From Chelatococcus sp. YT9 (GTDB taxonomy: Bacteria > Pseudomonadota > Alphaproteobacteria > Rhizobiales > Beijerinckiaceae), in contig NZ_JAHBRW010000001.1 in NCBI RefSeq assembly GCF_018398315.1, forward strand, positions 2,042,001 through 2,106,000: a DNA stretch of 64,000 bases. The letters are read 5' to 3'. The notes under the pieces are model-generated. The model was not told the origin of the DNA and ran no database searches. It saw only the letters and a program-made list of their open reading frames with translations. Positions 54,609 to 62,173 of the stretch are shown piece after piece. The first letter of the stretch is position 1. Each line of letters starts with the position of its first letter. Made by a program: the position numbers and the translations under genes.

Positions 54609-54643
54609 ACTCGCTCCAGGAAACGCGAACCGGATTCACGAAC
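54579..54643. repeat. 20-bp-phased palindromic motifs at the repA end
   Basis: Near-palindromic units TTTCGCGAAC (54581), TTTCATGAAC (54601), AAACGCGAAC (54621) and ATTCACGAAC (54634), the first three exactly 20 bases apart and each preceded by AGG. A fifth, ATTCACGAAACC, lies at 59466, on the far side of the Tn7-like module. The phasing suggests cooperative protein binding: a partition or repA autoregulation operator, or transposase end-binding sites. Confidence 0.55.
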
Positions 54644-56183
54644 CGGGAGCCGGATCATGAGTAGATCCCGCTCCGCGCCTCGGGCCGTATCTGGGTGCCC
54701 ACAAGCGGCAACGCTTTCCTCGCTTCGGCTTTCGGTGTCTCACCAGCAGCTTGGTAGCCGCATCGCCGTTGATGTCGATGCCAAGGGTTTCCCTGGCCCG
54801 CTTGAGTACGGCCTGCCGGTTCTGGTGCCTGTGATCGAGTGCGATCCATTTTCCCAGAGCTTCGGCCTGAGCACTGGTGAGCGCAGGCTTGCCGGTTGGA
54901 CGTTCGAGCGCGGCTTCAAGACCGTTGGCCGCGCCGCGATGAAGCCAGCGATAGATGGTTTTTATATCGACCCCGACGAGCGCCGCTACGGCTTCGACCG
55001 ACGCACCGTCTCTGAGTTCGGCCAGCGCCCGCAGTCTTTGCCGTCGATGCCTGTAGCGCTCCCGCCCGGCTTGTTCGCGCAGATCGGCGGCGACGAGCCC
55101 GTCAAGCCACGGCTTCCATGCACGCCGTCCCTGCGGCGATCTGGTCCGCGCGGCGGAGAGGATTACGCGCAAGCTGTCGCTGGTCAGTTCATCGAGGTCT
55201 GTGAAGGGAGCGAGAAGCCCTTCGAGGCGCGGCGTGCGGAGCGTGGCAATGGCCCTTGGCAGGCGGCGATCGAGATCGCCGAACAGCCAGGCCAACAGCA
55301 AAAGGCCGCCGTAATTCTCTTTCCACGGGATGCGTTCCCACGCGCCCACGGCCATTCCCATATCGCTGCCGATGGCGGCGAAGAGGCGATCGCGCTGCCG
55401 TGGCGCCCAATGGTCGCGTTTGTTCTTCGGGCGCCTGGTCCAGACCATGGCGAGCAGCACGTCGGCGAGCGCCATGGCCGTGGGCCAGTCGAGCGCGCCG
55501 ATGCCGGGAAGGATCACCGTCCCGCCGTGCTTGCCGGCGATGAGCGCGGCCTGCAAGGCGAGCACGGCAGGATGTGCCGGGGTTCCCTCCGCATCGGACA
55601 GCGTCGCATTGCAGCGCCCGCAGCGCAGGTCGATCGGCTCCGAGCCATTCAGCCCGCGCAACCTCAGCCTTGTGCCGCAGGAGGGGCATCGGCTGGTCAG
55701 CATCGTTCCGTGACGAGGGCATGCGCCCGTCCAGCCGAGCGTCCAGTTCAGCCGAAGGTGCGGACGCCGCGCCTCGGCGAGGCAGAGCGCGCAGACATCC
55801 ATGCGGGCCAGGCGTTTTTTGCCCTCAGCACCGGCAGTCCAGCGCTTCGCGGCGAACCGGTCAGGATCGTCGTCGCCAGGCGCAGCAGCCCAGCCATCCA
55901 GCGTCATTCCGGCCAGGTGATCGAGATCGAGGCCGGTCAGGCTGCCGATCCGCTCAAGGGTCACGGAGGCAGGCCGACGCCACCAGCCGGGGTTTTGCCG
56001 GACGTCGATGTGAAGCGCGTCGCGGCAGAAGACGCGCGGCGTCATGCCGAGAACGGCAGAGATCGCCGCCACCCAGGACAGCAGCGCCTCGCCTTCGACC
56101 GGGGCGACATGCCCCGGCAGGCCGATGCGGCCGGGAGCCGGCATCGGGGACGCCGACACCTCGAACAGATCAGACCACGACAC
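54636..56183 (-). CDS. tniQ: TniQ target-selection protein with C-terminal IS630-type HTH
   Basis: Protein of 515 residues. The N-terminal TniQ domain (about 20-200) has zinc knuckles CALC (131-134), CPRH (155-158), CPSC (166-169) and CGRC (188-191). A helical middle follows. From about residue 380 an HTH (VEAVAALVGVDIKTIYRWL, 396-414) and a winged part (GLEAALERPTGKPALT, then a helical 440-470) resemble the DNA-binding domain of IS630/ISxO-type transposases. TniQ proteins bring the transposase ATPase to its target; the added HTH would recognise a specific site, as TnsD does. The start is GTG at 56183, inside the tniB end. The last residues may be read from flanking DNA. Confidence 0.87.
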   Translation of the reverse strand: MSWSDLFEVSASPMPAPGRIGLPGHVAPVEGEALLSWVAAISAVLGMTPRVFCRDALHIDVRQNPGWWRRPASVTLERIGSLTGLDLDHLAGMTLDGWAAAPGDDDPDRFAAKRWTAGAEGKKRLARMDVCALCLAEARRPHLRLNWTLGWTGACPRHGTMLTSRCPSCGTRLRLRGLNGSEPIDLRCGRCNATLSDAEGTPAHPAVLALQAALIAGKHGGTVILPGIGALDWPTAMALADVLLAMVWTRRPKNKRDHWAPRQRDRLFAAIGSDMGMAVGAWERIPWKENYGGLLLLAWLFGDLDRRLPRAIATLRTPRLEGLLAPFTDLDELTSDSLRVILSAARTRSPQGRRAWKPWLDGLVAADLREQAGRERYRHRRQRLRALAELRDGASVEAVAALVGVDIKTIYRWLHRGAANGLEAALERPTGKPALTSAQAEALGKWIALDHRHQNRQAVLKRARETLGIDINGDAATKLLVRHRKPKRGKRCRLWAPRYGPRRGAGSTHDPAPGS

Positions 56184-57072
56184 GACGACGCTCGGAGGGA
56201 CGAATGAAGCCTGTATCCTCGATCATGCGCGTGGAGATCGCTTCCGCGCCGGTCTCCACCGCCCGCACCGCCGCCCGGATGACGACGGCGATCATCTCGC
56301 CGAGCACGCCTTCGGACGCCGAGAGAATGCGTCCGGCAAGCGCGGAATCGGCAAGATGGGACGGCTTGCGCAGCGGCAGCACGGCTTCCAGCGTGCTCAG
56401 CAGACGGCGATACTCGTCGTCGTCGCCCCACAATGGCAGCGGATGCGGCTCGAAGCGGTTGACGAGTTGGTCGTCGCTGCGGATCGCGCGCAGCGCCTCT
56501 GCCGTGCCGACGCCGACCAGCGGAATCCGCAACTCGTTGCCGAGCCAGCGCAGCAGGTTGAGCAGCCGGCGCTGCTGCATCGCCGAGCCGGACAACACGT
56601 TGTGCAACTCGTCGATCACCAGCATGCGCGCGCCCATCGCCTGCATGACACGGACCGCCGTGTCCTGCTTGGTGGCGATCCGGTCGCGCGGGCTGAACGG
56701 CATTCCGAGCGCATGGAGGATGGCCCCGAAGAACCGGCCCTCGTCAGGACCGGGCGGCATCTGCACCTTCACGACGGGAAGGAGTGCCAGACCATCCTCG
56801 CTCTCGGCGGCGGCCGTTCCCGGATGCGCGCGCCGGAACTTCTCGACGATCATGGTCTTGCCGTTGTTCGTCGGTCCGACCAGCAGCAGGTTCGGCATCC
56901 GCGTCCGCGTCGGAAAGCTCAGCAGGTCCTCCAGCGCCGCCAGGACGGCTTCCGCCCGTGCGTAGCCGATCCAGCGATCCGTGCGGATGCGCCGTATCCG
57001 CGAACTGGCGTCCTCGTCGGCCAGGTGCCGGACAGACGGATGTAGATGCGCATAGCCACCGCTCATTCCCAT
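56170..57072 (-). CDS. tniB: TniB/TnsC-like AAA+ transposition ATPase
   Basis: Protein of 300 residues. Walker A GPTNNGKT (66-73), Walker B MLVIDELHN (150-158) and the sensor region PLVGVGTAEALRAI are typical of TniB. It links target-bound TniQ to the transposase and enforces target immunity in Tn7-like systems. The start overlaps the tniA stop; a second ATG two codons in gives a four-base ATGA overlap with better spacing from GTGGAGGA. Confidence 0.92.
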   Translation of the reverse strand: MGMSGGYAHLHPSVRHLADEDASSRIRRIRTDRWIGYARAEAVLAALEDLLSFPTRTRMPNLLLVGPTNNGKTMIVEKFRRAHPGTAAAESEDGLALLPVVKVQMPPGPDEGRFFGAILHALGMPFSPRDRIATKQDTAVRVMQAMGARMLVIDELHNVLSGSAMQQRRLLNLLRWLGNELRIPLVGVGTAEALRAIRSDDQLVNRFEPHPLPLWGDDDEYRRLLSTLEAVLPLRKPSHLADSALAGRILSASEGVLGEMIAVVIRAAVRAVETGAEAISTRMIEDTGFIRPSERRRVVV

Positions 57073-58733
57073 TCCTCCACCGGGAACATGCGTTCATGCG
57101 GAGGAGTGTCAGCACCGATCTGCCGGAAGCGATCAGTCTCATCCGGCTCGACCGGGAGCAGATCGCCACGGGCTTCGGGAGCGACCCGCAGACGCCGTTC
57201 ACGCTGGCGACGCGCTGCTTTGCTGGCACGGACCGCTCCATCCGCGATGGTGCGCATGGCCTCGATCGTGCGGAAGATCGCTTCCTCATCGACCAGCGAC
57301 CGGCCTTCGTCCCGCAGCCGCTTCAACGCCAGGCGGTGCTCCCACAGGCTGATCGGCGGCCGCCGCAGGTCGCGGTAGCTGAGGTTGTAATAGGTGCCGT
57401 CGGGGCCGAGCAGATAAATCCGGCTGAGATCGCGCGGGTCATAGCGCACGATCATCTGCTCGGGATGGCCGATCCAGGTGCCCAGCACATCCGCCCAATA
57501 GGCGATGGAATGCAGCGCCACCCCGTCACGGCGAACCCGGCGACGCGCGATCGGCAGGAAGTCGATCAGGAAGCGGCGGGCATCGGTAACGGCAGTCGGC
57601 TCCCCGCGTCCCAGCGTCGTGCCGTCTCCGGCAATGCCGCGCTGCCACGCCGCCAACGGCGTGATGCCGAGGCCACGATGCAGATCGCGGTGATAAACGC
57701 CGGCGATCGCGTATCCCAGCCAGCGCTCAACCTCGTCGAGCGTCATCGCTGCCGTCTTCTCGGGGTTGAGATCGCCCTTAGCCCGCACGTCGGAGAAGGT
57801 GGTGCCGGGCAGCAGATGGACCTTGCCCATCATCGTGCCGATCAGCCGCTCGATATGGCCGCCGTAATGCGGCGTGCGCACCGGCCTGTAGTCGATGGCG
57901 ATCCCATACTGCTCGCAGCCCCGCTTCAGCGCCTCGGACCGGAACTCCTTCGCGTTGTCGAGATGCAGGCGTTCGGGAATGCCACGCACAGGCCATTCCG
58001 CATCGATGCCGCGCTCGGCCAGCCAGCTTTCCTTGGAGAGAGCGGCGTGCGTCAGGCACAGTGCCACGGAGGTTGCGGACGGCGGTTCCAGCGACAGGTG
58101 GAAGCCGGCCACGCATCGCGAACACACGTCGATCGCCAGCGTGAGCCAGGGCCGCTGGATCGGCGCGCGCGTCTCGCTGTCGACCACGATCACGTCGACC
58201 AGCGTGTGGTCGATCTGGATCAGCGACAGCGGCCAGTGGGCTTCCAGAGAACCGACCACGGGCAGATACCGCTCGCGAACGGCCTTGCGGCCCTCACGCT
58301 TGGCGGCGACCTCACGGGCAGGACGCGCCTTCACGCGTGCGGTGATCGCCTTGCGGCTCGGAACCCGCAAGCCTTCCGCTTTGCAGCGCCGCCGCACTTC
58401 TTCAGCCAGATCGGCAATCCTTGGCCGCTGGCGCGTCAGATAGACAGTGTCGATGACATCGCGGATGACGGCGTCCACATGCTCGTCGAGCAGCGAGATG
58501 CCGCGCTCGGGGCCACGCCGACGCGGCAGCAGGCTCGTCAGACGCGCATCGGCGAGATAGCGACGCAGCAGCGCATAGGCGTGCGTCGGACCGCAACCAA
58601 GTTCGACCGCAGCCGCCACCACGTCGCCTCTGGTGCGCGCCGGGTTCTCCGCCAGACGGCGGATCACCGGCAGGCAGCGCCGCGCTTCGTCCCAGGCAGA
58701 GGCATCGACCATGGAGAGATCGGGCGCGCTCAT
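57063..58733 (-). CDS. tniA: TniA/TnsB-like DDE transposase (Mu transposase core)
   Basis: Transposase of 556 residues from the ATG at 58733, which overlaps the tnsA stop by four bases. N-terminal HTH domains are followed by the retroviral-integrase fold with D175 (LIQIDHTLVD), D259 (HLDNAKEF) and E295 (GGHIERLIG), a D-35-E spacing. A Mu-type C-terminal beta-barrel follows (RYDPRDLSRIYLLGPDG). It joins transposon 3' ends to target DNA. All catalytic residues are intact. Confidence 0.94.
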   Translation of the reverse strand: MSAPDLSMVDASAWDEARRCLPVIRRLAENPARTRGDVVAAAVELGCGPTHAYALLRRYLADARLTSLLPRRRGPERGISLLDEHVDAVIRDVIDTVYLTRQRPRIADLAEEVRRRCKAEGLRVPSRKAITARVKARPAREVAAKREGRKAVRERYLPVVGSLEAHWPLSLIQIDHTLVDVIVVDSETRAPIQRPWLTLAIDVCSRCVAGFHLSLEPPSATSVALCLTHAALSKESWLAERGIDAEWPVRGIPERLHLDNAKEFRSEALKRGCEQYGIAIDYRPVRTPHYGGHIERLIGTMMGKVHLLPGTTFSDVRAKGDLNPEKTAAMTLDEVERWLGYAIAGVYHRDLHRGLGITPLAAWQRGIAGDGTTLGRGEPTAVTDARRFLIDFLPIARRRVRRDGVALHSIAYWADVLGTWIGHPEQMIVRYDPRDLSRIYLLGPDGTYYNLSYRDLRRPPISLWEHRLALKRLRDEGRSLVDEEAIFRTIEAMRTIADGAVRASKAARRQRERRLRVAPEARGDLLPVEPDETDRFRQIGADTPPHERMFPVEEWE

Positions 58734-59353
58734 CGCGACATCACCCGTGTCTGCGCCGTGATCGGTGCGGCCAGATCGACGACAAGCGCACCCCGCGCGA
58801 TCAATCGCCACACTACGGCAAGTCCTGCTTCACGCGAGGCGGGCAGCATACCGACCAGATCGGCGAAGCTCACCGCATTGTCGCGCACATGGGCAAGCGC
58901 ACGTTCCGCCAGCGCCGTGTCGATCGGCGCAGTCCTGAGCGGCAGCAATCGCTTCGCCGCATCGAGTTGCGGTCCGCGAACGCCGCGCTCGGTCGCGATG
59001 CGGAAACGTGCTCCGTTGCTGCCCGCCCATGATCGGGCGGCGGCGAAGGCAGGCCGAAAGCGCCTCCAGCCCGCGCGCAGATCAGCCCGGTACTTGATCT
59101 CGACGATCTCGCAACGGCCATCGCTCCAATCCACGCGAAAGTCCGGCGTGTACCGCCGCTGGCGACCCTCATGCTCGAATCGGATCGTTGCCGGCTGGGC
59201 CGTCACCACCGCGCTCGCATCCATGAAACTCGCGAGCGTCACGAAGTCCCGCTCCAGCGAACTCTCATGCTCCGCCACGCCCGTTTCCAAGGGCTGGAAG
59301 CCGATCACATGCGACCGATGGCTCAGCGGAATGCGCCGCAAATGCACCTCCAT
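58730..59353 (-). CDS. tnsA: TnsA-like heteromeric transposase endonuclease
   Basis: Protein of 207 residues. The restriction-endonuclease-like core has EHESSLERDF (E30/E34), YTPDFRVDW (D71) and EIVEIKYRA (E85, K87), as in TnsA, which cuts transposon 5' ends so that transposition is true cut-and-paste. A C-terminal winged-helix-like region (about 130-200) may contact TniB. The ATG at 59353 begins the homology; upstream in-frame sequence to 59419 is unlike the family. Confidence 0.9.
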   Translation of the reverse strand: MEVHLRRIPLSHRSHVIGFQPLETGVAEHESSLERDFVTLASFMDASAVVTAQPATIRFEHEGRQRRYTPDFRVDWSDGRCEIVEIKYRADLRAGWRRFRPAFAAARSWAGSNGARFRIATERGVRGPQLDAAKRLLPLRTAPIDTALAERALAHVRDNAVSFADLVGMLPASREAGLAVVWRLIARGALVVDLAAPITAQTRVMSR

Positions 59354-59519
59354 TTGCGAAACGAGTCGGTACGCAAACCTAGCACATTTTGGGGTCAGTT
59401 CACAAACATGGAACCACATCTATGCGCGCAAGCCATTGTTCGGACTCACGTCCGCTCTCACGCCGATTCACGAAACCTGGAAAAACGACAGGTGCCGGTT
59501 CTGCCCGGAGAGCCGAGCC

Positions 59520-60038
59520 ATGACCCGCCGCGCCCATCGCAGCGCGCACGGCCGTCCGCTGCCGGACGGACCCGCGCCCTTCACCACGCTTGTCGAGCTG
59601 ACTTTCGAGAAGCGCAAGATCGAGCACTGGATACGCTTCGGCCGCAAGAGCTACGAGCAGATCATCGACCGCCGCCGCAGCGTCGTCGGCTTCGCGCCGG
59701 AAAGCATCTTTGCCTTCGTCCGGTGGGCGAACGGCGAACATGGCACGATCATTTCCCGCATCGACATTGCACGCGCCATCGGGCGCGGCGAGCCATTCCA
59801 GACATTGCCGCTCGTCCGACCTGGCGGCGACATTCTATTGCGTCTCGACGGCTGGCCAAAGGTTCAGCGCGCGCTTGCCGCTATCGACGCCGTGGAAGCC
59901 TTGGGCCTCGATCCGGCAGACGTGTCGCCGGACTACTGGCGGCACGCACACAACCGTCTGACCGCCAATCTAGAGCCGGCCGCCTACACGCCGGAACGAC
60001 ATGCGGCATGGATCGGGCGTCGGAGGATCGAGCCATGA
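59520..60038 (+). CDS. DUF2840 protein of the conjugation module
   Basis: Protein of 172 residues with the DUF2840 core: TTLVELTFEKRKIEHWIRFGRK, AFVRWANGEHGTIISRIDI and LRPGGDILLRLDG-type segments. The role is unknown, but it always accompanies traF and rlxS in these ICEs. The ATG at 59520 follows GGAGAGCCGAG. Its stop overlaps the traF start (ATGA). It marks the point where normal ICE gene order resumes after the Tn7-like module. Confidence 0.88.
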   Translation: MTRRAHRSAHGRPLPDGPAPFTTLVELTFEKRKIEHWIRFGRKSYEQIIDRRRSVVGFAPESIFAFVRWANGEHGTIISRIDIARAIGRGEPFQTLPLVRPGGDILLRLDGWPKVQRALAAIDAVEALGLDPADVSPDYWRHAHNRLTANLEPAAYTPERHAAWIGRRRIEP

Positions 60039-60580
60039 CGCGCCGCCGCTATCTCGCGGTGACGATCCTAGCCGCAATGGGCGTTGCCGCCGCAAGCGCC
60101 GTCGAGACGCCGACGAAACTCATCTGGAACGCAACCGCCAGCGCGCCGGTCGGCTTCTACACCGTCGAGCCGGCCGACCGGATCGAGGTGCCCGATCTTG
60201 TCGCGGTCATGCCACCCGAACCGCTCGCCGCCTTCATGGTCGCGCGCGGCTATGTCGGGCGCGGCGTGCCGCTGTTGAAGCGCGTCGTCGGTCTGCCAGG
60301 GCAGCGGGTTTGCCGCGCCGGCCGCACGATCACGGTTGACGGGATCGAGATGGCCGAGGCGCTGGAGCGCGACCGGATCGGCCGCGAACTCCCCATCTGG
60401 CGGGGCTGCCGCGTCATCGCTCCCGGCGAAATCTTCCTCCTGAATTGGGAGGTCCGCGACAGCCTCGACGGGCGCTATTTCGGACCCATCCCCGCAAGCT
60501 CCGTCATCGGCCGGGCGGTCCCGCTCTGGACCGATGAGGATGGCGTCGGCCGCTACGAGTGGCGCGCGCCGACGCACTGA
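60035..60580 (+). CDS. traF: Conjugal transfer signal-peptidase-like protease TraF (S26)
   Basis: Membrane-anchored serine protease of 181 residues. A hydrophobic N-terminal segment (about 8-24) precedes catalytic Ser36 in NATASAPVGFY and Lys82 in PLLKRVVGLPGQ, the Ser-Lys pair of family S26. In RP4-type systems TraF matures and cyclises the pilin TrbC. The closing FGPIPASSVIGRAVPLW is typical. Confidence 0.93.
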   Translation: MTRRRYLAVTILAAMGVAAASAVETPTKLIWNATASAPVGFYTVEPADRIEVPDLVAVMPPEPLAAFMVARGYVGRGVPLLKRVVGLPGQRVCRAGRTITVDGIEMAEALERDRIGRELPIWRGCRVIAPGEIFLLNWEVRDSLDGRYFGPIPASSVIGRAVPLWTDEDGVGRYEWRAPTH

Positions 60581-60617
60581 CTTCGCGCTTCCCCCACCAA
60601 CCGCAAGGAGACTGACA

Positions 60618-60950
60618 ATGCCCGCTAACATCTTTGAACCCACCGCCAACGGCTATACTGGCCGTGTCCGGCTGTTCGGCATCGACGAGGCAATCACGCT
60701 TGTCGCCATCGAGCCGAGCGACGCTGAAAATGCGCCGGCCTATCGCGTCCACCTCGACGACGAGGGCGGTCCCGAAATCGGCGGCGCGTGGAAACGTGTC
60801 GGCGAACGTGCCGGCGACTACATCGCCCTGGAGATCGACAGCCCGCTTTTCCCTGCGTTGTTTCGCCCGGCGTTGTTCCAGGCCGACGACGAGGGGCGCA
60901 CCTTCCGGCTCGCATGGAAGCGGCCGAAGGCGCGCGAGGACCGGAGCTGA
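60618..60950 (+). CDS. DUF736 protein
   Basis: Small cytosolic protein of 110 residues. The DUF736 pattern is clear: GYTGRVRLFGIDEAITLV, PAYRVHLDDEGGPEIGGAW and LEIDSPLFPALFRPALFQ. AAGGAG lies eight bases before the ATG at 60618. The family is restricted to mobile elements of Proteobacteria and has no proven function; single-strand DNA binding has been suggested by context only. Confidence 0.92.
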   Translation: MPANIFEPTANGYTGRVRLFGIDEAITLVAIEPSDAENAPAYRVHLDDEGGPEIGGAWKRVGERAGDYIALEIDSPLFPALFRPALFQADDEGRTFRLAWKRPKAREDRS

Positions 60951-60953
60951 TCG

Positions 60954-61856
60954 GTGCGCGTTCCTCCCATCCCTTTGTTCGCGGTAAATCCGTCTCATCC
61001 CTTCGTCCCGCTCGACGACCGGACGGCCGGCGCGCGCAGCGAAGGTCAAGGGCGGCCCCCGGCCGGCGCATCGCGCGCACCCTTTACCGTAGCGAGCACG
61101 CTGGCAGGCCGGCGGCGAAGTGGAGACAGGGCGGCATGGCGTTGCGCCGTTCTGTTGCTCGCCGGGGCGCTTTCTCTTTGCTTCGGATCGGGCGTCGTGA
61201 TCGCGCAATCAGCGCCGGTCGCGCGCCCGGTCGCCGCCCATCCCTATGCGGCCCATATCGCCGAGGCGTCGCAACGGTTCGGCATCCCGGCGGCGTGGAT
61301 CGTCGCCGTGCTGCGCGCCGAGAGCGCGGGCGACAGGCGCGCGGTTTCGTCGGCCGGCGCGATGGGATTGATGCAGGTCATGCCCGACACCTGGGCGGGC
61401 TTGCGCGTCCGCTATCGGCTCGGCCGCGATCCCTATCAGCCGCGCGACAACATCCTCGCAGGTACGGCCTATCTGCGCGAGATGTGGGATCGCTACGGCA
61501 ATATCGTAGCCATGCTTGCTGCTTACAATGCCGGACCTGCGCGCTACGACGAGCACCGTTCCACCGGCCGCCCGTTGCCGACCGAGACACGCGCCTATGT
61601 CGCCACGCTCGCGCCGATCCTTGGCGGCGCGGCTGCATCCGAAGCACCATCCCGGCAGTCCGCGCCGCCGCCTGACTGGCGCGACGCGCCGCTCTTTGCG
61701 CTGCGCCCGAGCGACAGCCGAGCAGCCGCCGCGCCATCATCTGGCACGCAAACCGGCGACGCTCGCGCGACCGTTCCGATGCGCGATCCCGCCGCTACGG
61801 AGCCGCAAGACGGCAGCATTTTTGTAGCCCGCGCGAGCGTCGGGGATACGCCATGA
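60954..61856 (+). CDS. Conjugation-associated lytic transglycosylase (SLT)
   Basis: Protein of 300 residues that opens the peptidoglycan for the transfer apparatus. A membrane/signal segment at about 62-84 leads to a periplasmic SLT domain (about 95-225) with catalytic Glu123 in LRAESAGDRRA, then AGAMGLMQVMP and AAYNAGPARYD. The C-terminal 70 residues are disordered and proline/serine-rich. The GTG at 60954 lies three bases after the DUF736 stop. Its stop overlaps the next ATG. Confidence 0.93.
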   Translation: MRVPPIPLFAVNPSHPFVPLDDRTAGARSEGQGRPPAGASRAPFTVASTLAGRRRSGDRAAWRCAVLLLAGALSLCFGSGVVIAQSAPVARPVAAHPYAAHIAEASQRFGIPAAWIVAVLRAESAGDRRAVSSAGAMGLMQVMPDTWAGLRVRYRLGRDPYQPRDNILAGTAYLREMWDRYGNIVAMLAAYNAGPARYDEHRSTGRPLPTETRAYVATLAPILGGAAASEAPSRQSAPPPDWRDAPLFALRPSDSRAAAAPSSGTQTGDARATVPMRDPAATEPQDGSIFVARASVGDTP

Positions 61857-62173
61857 AAGCGGCGTTCCCGCGCTCGGTGGCGCTCGTTCCGGCGTGCAGG
61901 CAGGCAGGTTTGCGGCTGGCTGCATACCGGGCCGGAAGGGCAGAAAGGATCGAAGGAGCGGAGGGCAAGATAAAGGAAACCGGCACTAGGTCGGCCGGAT
62001 TTCTGAAATTGTTGTTGTCTGCACACTGGTTAGATGGTCCGCGAGCGGCACCACGGTTTTCGATACCGCGTGCCGCGATCTTGTGCAAAGACTTGGCTTT
62101 CTTGGGTTTCGACCGGCACCATGGCCGCCGCACGCCCGATTTCCTTGAGTTCTGGCCGGAGGCGCATCCGTGA
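61853..62173 (+). CDS. Small gene between transglycosylase and relaxase, unknown
   Basis: A 106-residue frame whose ATG overlaps the transglycosylase stop (ATGA) and whose stop overlaps the relaxase GTG (GTGA). Double overlap of this kind argues for a translated gene. The product is basic and has no domain I recognise; the C-terminal part (LAFLGFDRHHGRRTPDFLEFWP) is the most protein-like. Alternatively the 300 bases are a non-coding origin-of-transfer region that happens to be open. Confidence 0.5.
   Translation: MKAAFPRSVALVPACRQAGLRLAAYRAGRAERIEGAEGKIKETGTRSAGFLKLLLSAHWLDGPRAAPRFSIPRAAILCKDLAFLGFDRHHGRRTPDFLEFWPEAHP

Larger units (their letters stand above)
54636..59353 (-). mobile_element. 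Tn7-like core module TnsA-TniA-TniB-TniQ
   Basis: Four overlapping genes on the minus strand, in the order endonuclease, DDE transposase, AAA+ ATPase, TniQ, with overlaps of 4, 10 and 14 bases. This is the complete protein set for heteromeric cut-and-paste Tn7-like transposition. It lies between repA and the DUF2840 gene, where parA is normally found. No cargo gene lies between tnsA and the flanks. Terminal repeats and target duplications could not be fixed by eye, so the stated limits are gene limits. Confidence 0.75.

Noticed and set aside
54657-56207. 516-codon plus-strand frame opposite tniQ
   Set aside because: Antisense of TniQ, no family resemblance. It starts at an ATG with GGAGCCGG before it, which might be the old parA start, but the protein is not ParA-like.
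56784-60038. 1,084-codon plus-strand frame
   Set aside because: Most of it is antisense to tniB, tniA and tnsA with shadow-like composition; only its last 172 codons are a real gene (DUF2840), with its own start at 59520.
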